Shown one piece after another: positions 44,644-51,680 of a DNA stretch of 64,000 nt. The notes below the pieces were generated by a model that searched no databases, was not told the origin of the DNA, and saw only the letters and a program-made list of their open reading frames with translations. This DNA is from Zoogloea sp. 1C4 (GTDB lineage: Bacteria; Pseudomonadota; Gammaproteobacteria; Burkholderiales; Rhodocyclaceae): the NCBI RefSeq assembly GCF_009469605.1, contig NZ_SSXU01000004.1, positions 124,001-188,000 of the forward strand. The letters run 5' to 3'. The position numbers and the translations under genes were made by a program. Within the stretch, counting starts at the first letter, position 1. The number at the start of each line of letters is the position of its first letter.

Positions 44644-45162
44644 TCAAAGATCGGACAGCGGACGCTCCGCAGACTGCTCATCCCGATCGGTGAGATTGGC
44701 CACCACCTGGGCGAGGTTCTGGTGCAACTGAGCCAGCACCTCGGACGGCAACCCCTGCAGCGCCTGGGGCAGCACGCCCTCGAACGGCCCGGGAGCCAGG
44801 GCCAGCACCCGGGCGGCCTCGTCCTGCAGATGCAGGCCGACGCGGCGCTGGTCATCCGGCTTGCGCACCTTGCTCACCAGCCCCTTGGCGATGAGCTTCT
44901 CGACCAGCTGGCTGCAGGTGGATTGGTGGATCGACAGCCGGCTGGCCAGCTCAGACACCCCGCAGCCAGGCGTTCGCGCAATCTCGTGGATCAGCCACAG
45001 CTGCGACCCGGACACCCCGCATCGCTGCTCGACATCCCGGAAGTGCTGGCGCACCGACCCGTAGATCACCCGGAACTGCTTGAGCACCACCAGGGGCATG
45101 GTGTCCATGGGCAGTTCATCGGCTGCGTCGGGCAAGCGCGGATTCGTGTTTGCAGAATTCAT
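44644..45162 (-). CDS. MarR-family transcriptional regulator
   Basis: A 172-residue winged-helix repressor. The DNA-binding core is GCGVSELASRLSIHQSTCSQLVEKLIAKGLVSK followed by the wing RKPDDQRRVGLHL. Three cysteines (in EQRCGVS, PGCGVS and STCSQ) could make it redox- or electrophile-sensitive. The start is ATG 45162; a TTG at 45171 is possible. A perfect palindrome lies 14-31 bases upstream, probably its operator, shared with the divergent antiporter operon. Confidence 0.88.
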   Translation of the reverse strand: MNSANTNPRLPDAADELPMDTMPLVVLKQFRVIYGSVRQHFRDVEQRCGVSGSQLWLIHEIARTPGCGVSELASRLSIHQSTCSQLVEKLIAKGLVSKVRKPDDQRRVGLHLQDEAARVLALAPGPFEGVLPQALQGLPSEVLAQLHQNLAQVVANLTDRDEQSAERPLSDL

Positions 45163-45175
45163 TGTCGTCAATTAT

Positions 45176-45193
45176 ATTTGTACCAATACAAAT
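45176..45193. promoter_or_regulatory. MarR-type operator palindrome ATTTGTA-CCAA-TACAAAT
   Basis: A perfect seven-base inverted repeat with a four-base centre lies between the MarR gene and the divergent antiporter gene. Its size and AT-rich arms are typical of MarR operators. Binding would repress both directions. Confidence 0.65.
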
Positions 45194-45308
45194 TTCAAAC
45201 CGTGTCTCGATGTTGCAGGCTTTCGCCCCAGACATCACGCCCGCACCTGCCGGGCGAAGGCAGACCGGGCCGGTTTTCCCCCACCCGGACCAAGCACCCG
45301 CCGCGTTC

Positions 45309-46544
45309 ATGCCGACTCAGCTCTACGCCTTCGAAGCCTCTCCCTTGCTGCTGTTCGGCCTGCTCCTCCTCGGCGGGCTGGCAAGCGGCGAGATCAGCCG
45401 TCGCGCCTTCGGGCTCCCGCGCACGACCGGCTTCGTGCTGTTCGGGGTCCTGATCGGTAACAGCGGGCTGCGCTGGATCGACCCCTACATTCTCGACGCC
45501 GCGCAGTTTTTCATCTACCCGGGGATCGGCCTGATCCTGTTCGAACTGGGCCACCACTTCCCGCTCACGGGGCGCCGCATCGACCGCCGTCTCGTACTGC
45601 TCAGCCTGGCGGAGACCAGCGCAGTCTTCGCAACGATCACGACTCTCATGTACCTGCTCGGTTTCGGGCTTGCCGGCGGGCTGTTCGCCGCCGCCATCGC
45701 CGCATCCACTTCGCCGGCGATCACCATCGCCACCACCCGCGACTCCGGCGCTGACGGGCCGTTCACCCGACGCCTGTTCGGCCTCGTGGCCCTGAACGGC
45801 TGCGTGGCCTTTGCCGCCGTCAGCGTGATCCTGCCGATGCTCGCTGCCAATGGCACCACCGAGCTGACGCCCGGCTACGCCACTGCGGCCGGCCACGTGC
45901 TGCTCTCCGTGCTGCTGGGCGCCGGACTGGCCCTCGCGGCCTGCGCGGCCGCCCGCCGGCTGGGCCCCCAGGTGGAGCACCAGCACCTCATGCTGCTTGG
46001 CCTCATCGTGGTCGGCACCGGGCTGCCCCTGACCCTGGAGATGTCGCCCCTGCTCACGCTGCTCACCTTCGGGATCGGCACCCGCATTGCCGACCGGCAC
46101 AAGGCCGTGCTGGCCATCCGCATCTCGTCGGATGCCCGGGTCTTTCTGGTGGTGACCTTCGTGCTGGCCGGTGCCGCGCTGGAGATCGGCCTGCTCGCAG
46201 AATACGCAGCCACCGCCACGGCCTACGCACTGACGCGCTTCGGCGCCCGCTGGGCGGCCCTCCACCTGATGGGACGCCGACTGGGCATCGCCGCCAGGGA
46301 ATCGCGCTTCACCGCCATCGGGCTGCTGCCCATGTCCAGCGTGGCCCTGGTCCTGCTCGGCGACGCCGGCCCCCTCGAAGGCGGCGTCGGCCCTGCGCTC
46401 TCGGGCACCCTCATGGGCGCCATCGTGCTGATGCAGCTGATCGGCCCGCTGTGCACCCAGGCCGCGCTCATCGCTGCCGGCGAGGCACGCCTCGGTGGCA
46501 TTCCCGCGGCCCGGCACCCGGCCGACGGAGCCCCATCACGATGA
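45309..46544 (+). CDS. Cation:proton antiporter family protein (first of a pair)
   Basis: A 411-residue membrane protein of the CPA2 (KefB/NapA-like) type with about twelve hydrophobic segments. AFFIYPGIGLILFELG-like sequence (residues 60-77), LFAAAIAASTSPAITIA and RISSDARVFLVVTFVL fit the antiporter core, although the paired Asp motif of Na+/H+ exchangers is not obvious. It has no C-terminal TrkA-N (RCK) domain. The start chosen is MPTQLYAFEAS; an upstream frame to 45150 is open and includes ATG 45210. Its stop overlaps the next start (ATGA). Confidence 0.75.
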   Translation: MPTQLYAFEASPLLLFGLLLLGGLASGEISRRAFGLPRTTGFVLFGVLIGNSGLRWIDPYILDAAQFFIYPGIGLILFELGHHFPLTGRRIDRRLVLLSLAETSAVFATITTLMYLLGFGLAGGLFAAAIAASTSPAITIATTRDSGADGPFTRRLFGLVALNGCVAFAAVSVILPMLAANGTTELTPGYATAAGHVLLSVLLGAGLALAACAAARRLGPQVEHQHLMLLGLIVVGTGLPLTLEMSPLLTLLTFGIGTRIADRHKAVLAIRISSDARVFLVVTFVLAGAALEIGLLAEYAATATAYALTRFGARWAALHLMGRRLGIAARESRFTAIGLLPMSSVALVLLGDAGPLEGGVGPALSGTLMGAIVLMQLIGPLCTQAALIAAGEARLGGIPAARHPADGAPSR

Positions 46545-47800
46545 GCACCGCACTGCGCCAGGGCTGGGAAGCCCTCCAGGACAGCCTGATCTTCCTGCCC
46601 CCCTTCCCCGACCAGCTCGACCCGCTGGTCCTGTTCTCGCTGCTCCTCGTCGGCGGCCTGATCGTCGGCGAGACGCTGTTCCGGACGCTCGGCCTGTCGC
46701 GCATCGTCGGCTACGTGCTGGCCGGCGCCATCAGCGGCCCCGGCGCCCTGGGCTGGCTCGACCGGGAGACCATCGCGCTCGCCAAACCGCTGGCCGACAC
46801 CGCCCTGGGCCTGCTGCTGATGGAGACGGGACGCCACCTCGACCTGCGCTGGCTGAGCGCCAACCGCGGGCTGCTGGTGAGCGCGGCGGCCGAATCCGCG
46901 CTGGCATTCCTCACCATCTTCATCTTCGCGCTGCTGGCCGTCGGCCTCTCCCCCGGCTGGAGCGCGGCGACGGCCGCCATCACCATGGCCTCGGCCCCGG
47001 CGGTCGTGCTGCTCACCGCCGAGGAGAACCGCGCCCAGGGGCAGGTCACCCAGCGCACCCTGCTGCTCACGGCGATCAGCTGCGCCCTCTCCTTCGTGGT
47101 CTTCGCGGTGGTGCTCGGCCTGCTCCACGCAGAGCAGGCCGGCGACTGGCTCAACGCCATCGCCCACCCCCTGTGGGTGGTGGGCGGCGGCATCCTGATC
47201 GGCCTGCTCTGCGCCCGCCTGGCGCTGATCATCGCCGGCCGCCAGGCGCGCGGGTCGGTGGCCCGAGTGTTCGTCCTCGTGTCGACCGCCCTGATGGCCA
47301 TCGGCATGGCGCGCATGCTCGCCGTGCCGGTTTTCCTGACCCTCTTCATGATGGGCGCCGCGCTCAACCTGGCTGACCGGGACAGAACCCTCGCCTACAC
47401 CGGCCTGCCCCAGGGCCACTGGATTCTCGCCATCCTGCTGTTCGTGGTCACCGGCGCGATGCTGCCCCTGGGCGAGCTGGACTGGACCACCGGCGTCCAG
47501 GCGCTGGGCCTGATCCTGATGCGCGGCCTCGCCAAGTTCGTCGGCGTGGTGAGCACCGGCCGCCACGACCTGCCGCTCGACAAACGTCGGCTGGTGGGCA
47601 TCGGCATCCAGCCGCTGTCGGCGACGGCCATCTTCATGGCCGCCGAGCTCGCTGCCCTGTACCCCGAGGTCAGCAGCCAGCCGCTGCTGCTCCCCCTGAT
47701 CGCCGCCGCCATGATGGAGTTCGTCGGGCCCCAGCTATGCAAGCGGGCCCTCCAGCGCGCCGGCGAAACCGAACCCACCCGCCCGGAGCCTGCCCGATGA
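46541..47800 (+). CDS. Cation:proton antiporter family protein (second of a pair)
   Basis: A 419-residue CPA2-like membrane protein related to the preceding gene. The segment LLVGGLIVGETLFRTLGLSR IVGYVLAG-type sequence near residues 25-60 is typical, as are LADTALGLLLMETGRHLDLRWL and SATAIFMAAELAAL. There is again no RCK domain. Tandem copies that overlap by four bases suggest a hetero-oligomeric transporter or diverged paralogues. The ion is unknown. It overlaps the YbdK-like gene by four bases. Confidence 0.78.
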   Translation: MSTALRQGWEALQDSLIFLPPFPDQLDPLVLFSLLLVGGLIVGETLFRTLGLSRIVGYVLAGAISGPGALGWLDRETIALAKPLADTALGLLLMETGRHLDLRWLSANRGLLVSAAAESALAFLTIFIFALLAVGLSPGWSAATAAITMASAPAVVLLTAEENRAQGQVTQRTLLLTAISCALSFVVFAVVLGLLHAEQAGDWLNAIAHPLWVVGGGILIGLLCARLALIIAGRQARGSVARVFVLVSTALMAIGMARMLAVPVFLTLFMMGAALNLADRDRTLAYTGLPQGHWILAILLFVVTGAMLPLGELDWTTGVQALGLILMRGLAKFVGVVSTGRHDLPLDKRRLVGIGIQPLSATAIFMAAELAALYPEVSSQPLLLPLIAAAMMEFVGPQLCKRALQRAGETEPTRPEPAR

Positions 47801-48945
47801 GCGACCTCTCGCAGCTCTCCTTTTCGTCCAGCCGCCCCCTGACCCTGGGCGTCGAACTCGAACTCCAGCTGGTCTCCCTGCGCGACTACGACCTCACCCG
47901 CGCCGCCACCGACCTGCTCGCCGGCCTGCGGTACGACGACCGCTTCGGCGAGGTGAAGCTAGAGATCACCGAAAGCATGATCGAGGTGAACTCCCGCCCC
48001 CGCCTCGACGCCACCGCCATCGCGGCCGACCTGGACGGCCTGCGCGACGTGCTCGTCACCCACTGCCGGCTGAACAACATCGCCGTGTGCGGCGGCGGCA
48101 CCCATCCCTTCCACCGCTGGCCCGAGCGCCGGATCAGCCCGGGCGAACGCTTCGCGTTTCTGAACAACCGCTACGGCTATCTGAGCAAACAGTTCACGGT
48201 GTTCGGGCAGCACATCCACATCGGCGTCACCAGCGGCGACGACGCGATCTGGCTCACCCACGCCCTCAACCAGTACGTGCCCCACTTCGTCGCCCTGTCC
48301 GCCTCCTCGCCCTTCATCGACGCCACCGACACCGGCTTCGACTCGGCCCGGCTCAACGCCGTGTCGGCCTTTCCGCTGTCCGGCCAGTCGCCGGACGTGG
48401 CCGACTGGGCCGCCTTCCTCGACCACATGGCCCTGCTCCAGGCCTGCGGCGTGGCCGAGAGCATCAAGGACCTGTACTGGGACGTGCGACCCAAACCCGA
48501 ATACGGCACCGTCGAGCTGCGCATCTGCGACACCCCGCTGACCATCGACCGGGCCGTCGAGCTTGCCGCCTTCGCCCAGTGTCTGGCCCGCCACCTGCTG
48601 CGCACGCGTCCGCCCATCGCCCCCGCCAGCCAGGCCCTGGTCGCCCGCTACAACAAGTTCCAGGCCAGCCGCTACGGCTTCGGCGCCACCCTGGCCGACC
48701 CGATCCGACGCCGCCGCGTGCCTATTGGCGACGCCCTGCGCGAGCTGATCGACAGCCTCACCGCCGACGCCGACGACCTGGGCTGCCGGAAGCAGCTCGA
48801 GCAACTGCGCGCCCTCGTCATCAGCGAGCGCAACGACAGCGCATGGCTGCGCGAAATCGCCAGGAACACCGGCAATCTGAACGACCTGACCCGGATGGCC
48901 GCCGAGCGCTTCGCCAGCCCGTCCTCCTATCGTCCTAACGTCTAG
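47797..48945 (+). CDS. YbdK-type carboxylate-amine ligase (glutamate-cysteine ligase family 2)
   Basis: A 382-residue ATP-dependent ligase. The family pattern starts with TLGVELELQLV, then KLEITESMIEVNS, GGGTHPFHRW, QHIHIGV, and the C-terminal RYNKFQASRYGF. Such proteins form a gamma-glutamyl bond with weak glutamate-cysteine ligase activity; their natural product is mostly unknown. It is translationally coupled to two antiporters. A gamma-glutamyl hydrolase is controlled by the same divergent region, which suggests a small gamma-glutamyl metabolism module. Confidence 0.88.
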   Translation: MSDLSQLSFSSSRPLTLGVELELQLVSLRDYDLTRAATDLLAGLRYDDRFGEVKLEITESMIEVNSRPRLDATAIAADLDGLRDVLVTHCRLNNIAVCGGGTHPFHRWPERRISPGERFAFLNNRYGYLSKQFTVFGQHIHIGVTSGDDAIWLTHALNQYVPHFVALSASSPFIDATDTGFDSARLNAVSAFPLSGQSPDVADWAAFLDHMALLQACGVAESIKDLYWDVRPKPEYGTVELRICDTPLTIDRAVELAAFAQCLARHLLRTRPPIAPASQALVARYNKFQASRYGFGATLADPIRRRRVPIGDALRELIDSLTADADDLGCRKQLEQLRALVISERNDSAWLREIARNTGNLNDLTRMAAERFASPSSYRPNV

Positions 48946-48954
48946 GGGATCACC

Positions 48955-50193
48955 GTGCGCCGCACGTATCTCATCCTCGCAGCCAGCCTGATCCCGGCAA
49001 CGGTGCTCGCCGACGCTGCATGCACCCAGGCCCTCCACACCCCGCCAGCGGGGCTCGCCGGCAGCGCGGTCAATGGGAGCAACTGGCTCGACCCCGGCAC
49101 TCTTCGCTACGGGCTGGGCCAGGCACCGCGCTTCATGCGCGGGATCGCCCTGACGCCCCCCGCGGGCGCTCCGGCGCGCACGCCAGCCCGACAACCCATC
49201 GACCCCGACCGGCGCACCGCCACCGACCCCGCCGACGGCGCCCAGCGCAGCTTGCGCCACCTGCCGGAGAACCGCATCGACGCCGACGGCGTGCTGATGC
49301 TCCAGCACGGCCAGGTGCTGCTCGACTACCGCCGCAGCGGCTTCGATCCAGCCCGCCCCCAGCTCCTCCTCGAAGCCACCCGCCCGCTGCTGGTCACGAT
49401 GCTCGCCAAGGCCAGCGCCGAAGGGCGCTTCGCCCGCGGCAAGGCGATTCCCCGCCTGATACCGGAACTGGCGCCCAGCCGCGAGCTGGCCAAGCTCTCC
49501 ATGCAACGACTGCTCGACGGGCGCACCGGGCTCCAGTGGTCCGACGCCGAGTTCCGCCAATGGCAGAAGGAAGGCGGCTGGATGCCCGCCGGCGGCGTTG
49601 GCGGCGTGCGGCCGTGGCTCGTTCGACGCAGCGCGTGGCCCCGGGTCTCCGGCGACCCCGGCAGCGACATGCGCGGCCCCGAAGGCGCCCTCCTGCTCTG
49701 GGCCACCGAGAAAGCCTGGAAGAAACCCGCCCCCGACGTACTCTGCGAGCTGCTCGCGATCAGCCGCGCCCGCAATCCCGCCTTCTGGGCAACCGACCCC
49801 GCCGGCACCCCCCTGGCCGACGGCCTCGCCCTCAGCCTTGAAGACTTCGCGGCCGTTGGCCAGAGCCTGCTCGACGCGCGCACCCCGTCGGGGCGCCGGA
49901 CCATTGCCCCACGCTGGTTCGCCGACACCCTGGCCAGCCCGGGCAACCCGGCACAGCCCACGCCCGATGCAATCCGCGCCCTCGGCCCCGACACCACCTG
50001 GCAATACCGTTTCGCCCACCCGGGCAAGGGCCACCGCGCCGCCATCATCGGCGCCTACGGCAGCAGCCTCTACGTGGATTTCGATCACGGAACCGTCGTC
50101 GCGGTCTTCGCGTCCCATGCCCAGCGCCACTCGCCCCTGCTGATGGCCAGCCTGCGCAGCCTGTGGGATGCCGCCATCCGCACCAAGGAGTGA
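48955..50193 (+). CDS. Beta-lactamase/serine-hydrolase fold protein lacking the SxxK dyad
   Basis: A 412-residue exported protein starting at GTG 48955 with AGGGG upstream and a signal peptide (residues 1-20, LIPATVLADA). The overall pattern follows 6-aminohexanoate hydrolase and class C beta-lactamases: LQHGQVLLDYRRSGFD, then LLVTMLAKASAEG, MQRLLDGRTGLQW, and the C-terminal IIGAYGSSLYVDFDHGTVVAVF. At the place of the catalytic SxxK the sequence is LLEATRPLL, so Ser and Lys appear replaced by Glu and Arg. It is probably inactive as a hydrolase and may be a binding protein. It is nine bases after the YbdK-like gene. Confidence 0.75.
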   Translation: MRRTYLILAASLIPATVLADAACTQALHTPPAGLAGSAVNGSNWLDPGTLRYGLGQAPRFMRGIALTPPAGAPARTPARQPIDPDRRTATDPADGAQRSLRHLPENRIDADGVLMLQHGQVLLDYRRSGFDPARPQLLLEATRPLLVTMLAKASAEGRFARGKAIPRLIPELAPSRELAKLSMQRLLDGRTGLQWSDAEFRQWQKEGGWMPAGGVGGVRPWLVRRSAWPRVSGDPGSDMRGPEGALLLWATEKAWKKPAPDVLCELLAISRARNPAFWATDPAGTPLADGLALSLEDFAAVGQSLLDARTPSGRRTIAPRWFADTLASPGNPAQPTPDAIRALGPDTTWQYRFAHPGKGHRAAIIGAYGSSLYVDFDHGTVVAVFASHAQRHSPLLMASLRSLWDAAIRTKE

Positions 50194-50195
50194 CG

Positions 50196-50756
50196 ATGTC
50201 CGATCGGCGACGCTTCAGATCCGGGCTGGCCTGGCTGACCCTGGCCCTGCTGCTGCCCGCCCACGGGCTGGCCCGGGCCGAACCCGCTCCACCCGCAACC
50301 ATCGAAGCGCAGGCCGAAGACGCCGCCCCCGCCGGCCGGCTCGACCGCTTCAGCCGCGAAGCCGCCCTCGATCTCACCATTGATTCGGAACAGGCTCCCG
50401 ACGGCACCTCGACCACCCGCGTGGTGATCGACACCCGGGCAGCTTTCGACACCAGACAGGACCGCCTGCGCCCCGACTACGCCCGCTTCCTGTCCCGCGT
50501 CGGCATCATGCTGCAACGGCATCGCGGCACCGTGGTCAAGGTGACCGGCTTCGCCCGGCACACCAGGGCCGACTACAACCCGGTCCTGCTCGGCCGGCGT
50601 GTGCGCGCCATCCAGGTATTCCTGGCAGAAAACGGCGCGCCCATCGACCAGATCAAGGCCCAGGTAAGAGGCGTGGACGACTACGACGGCCCCGCGGGCA
50701 CCGCTGACCGTGCCGCCACCGGAACAATCATCATCCTTGACTTCAGCCACGGCTGA
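50196..50756 (+). CDS. Degenerate OmpA-like periplasmic protein
   Basis: A 186-residue exported protein with a signal peptide (residues 1-27, ending GLARA) and AAGGAG before the ATG at 50196. Residues 75-184 resemble the OmpA C-terminal domain: AAFDTRQDRLRPDYARFLSRV, VVKVTGFARHTRADYNPVLLGRRVRAIQVFL. The NRRVE end of true peptidoglycan-binding members is missing and the TD pair is changed. It is therefore probably a structural relative without normal peptidoglycan binding. It starts two bases after the stop codon of the hydrolase-like gene, so it belongs to the same operon. Confidence 0.75.
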   Translation: MSDRRRFRSGLAWLTLALLLPAHGLARAEPAPPATIEAQAEDAAPAGRLDRFSREAALDLTIDSEQAPDGTSTTRVVIDTRAAFDTRQDRLRPDYARFLSRVGIMLQRHRGTVVKVTGFARHTRADYNPVLLGRRVRAIQVFLAENGAPIDQIKAQVRGVDDYDGPAGTADRAATGTIIILDFSHG

Positions 50757-50916
50757 CCGCCACGGACGCCCCCCACCGGGCTTTCAGCCTTGCCCGGCGC
50801 GGCCGTGCCGCCGCCACGCCACGTGATCTGCCCCAAGGCCTCTCGGCTCCGCTGACCCCTGCCTCACTTTGTAGTAGCCTTGGCCCCTTTTTTGCAGTTG
50901 GGCGTCGCCCGCCGGC

Positions 50917-51678
50917 ATGACACAAGGCCTGTCCCGAACGCACTCCCATAGCGCCCGGCTGATCCGCGTGCTCGCCGATCTGGCCGTGGCGGAAGCCCCG
51001 GAATCCCGGCAGAGCTTTGCCGACCGGCTCGGCCTGTGGCTGGATTTCACCGACGCGATCGCGCTGTTTGCGGTGATCAACAGCGCCGCGGGCAGCGAAC
51101 CGGTACGTGTGGCACCGTCGACCGCCGGGCGGGCCCTGCGCGACGACTTCACCCGCGTGCGCACCGGGCTGGAAGAATCCATCGCCATCGACGGGCTCCT
51201 CACGCCCGGCAAGGCGCGGGTCAAGCTACCCCGGCCGGACTGGCACCCGTCGATTGAAGGCGCGGCGGATTTCCTGCCCTACCAGCGCTATTACCTGGCC
51301 CACCAGCGTGACATGGGCGCAGCCATCACGCCGCTGCGGGCCAGCGCCCGGGCCGCGCTGGCCGCCCTGTCGCCGGCCCACAAGCAGCTGGCGCAGGTGG
51401 ATGGGGTGATGGAACAGGCCCTCGGCCCCCGCGAGCGCAACCTGCTGACCAGCGTGCCGGTGGCGCTGGCCAGGCATTTCGAGCGCCTGCATCAGGCGCA
51501 CCGGGCGGCCCGCGCCGAAGCCGGCGAGGCCGACAGCCCGGACCAATGGCTGCAGCCCGGCGGCTGGCTGGCCACTTTCTGCAAGGACATGAAGACCATA
51601 CTGCAGGCGGAGCTCGACCTTCGCCTGCAACCGGTCGCGGGGCTCCTGGAAGCCCTTGGCAATGAGGTGACAAAGTAA
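50917..51678 (+). CDS. DUF3348 family protein
   Basis: A 253-residue soluble, mainly helical protein of the uncharacterised DUF3348 family. It starts MTQGLSRTHSHSARLIRVLAD, and the region LDFTDAIALFAVINSA and DFLPYQRYYLAHQRDM is typical. There is no signal peptide or membrane segment, so it is cytoplasmic. It is the first gene of a tight four-gene operon whose products resemble a proton-driven motor. It may be a cytoplasmic partner of the long tail of the next protein. No visible ribosome-binding site; the ATG is two codons before the conserved start. Confidence 0.85.
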   Translation: MTQGLSRTHSHSARLIRVLADLAVAEAPESRQSFADRLGLWLDFTDAIALFAVINSAAGSEPVRVAPSTAGRALRDDFTRVRTGLEESIAIDGLLTPGKARVKLPRPDWHPSIEGAADFLPYQRYYLAHQRDMGAAITPLRASARAALAALSPAHKQLAQVDGVMEQALGPRERNLLTSVPVALARHFERLHQAHRAARAEAGEADSPDQWLQPGGWLATFCKDMKTILQAELDLRLQPVAGLLEALGNEVTK

Positions 51679-51680
51679 GC

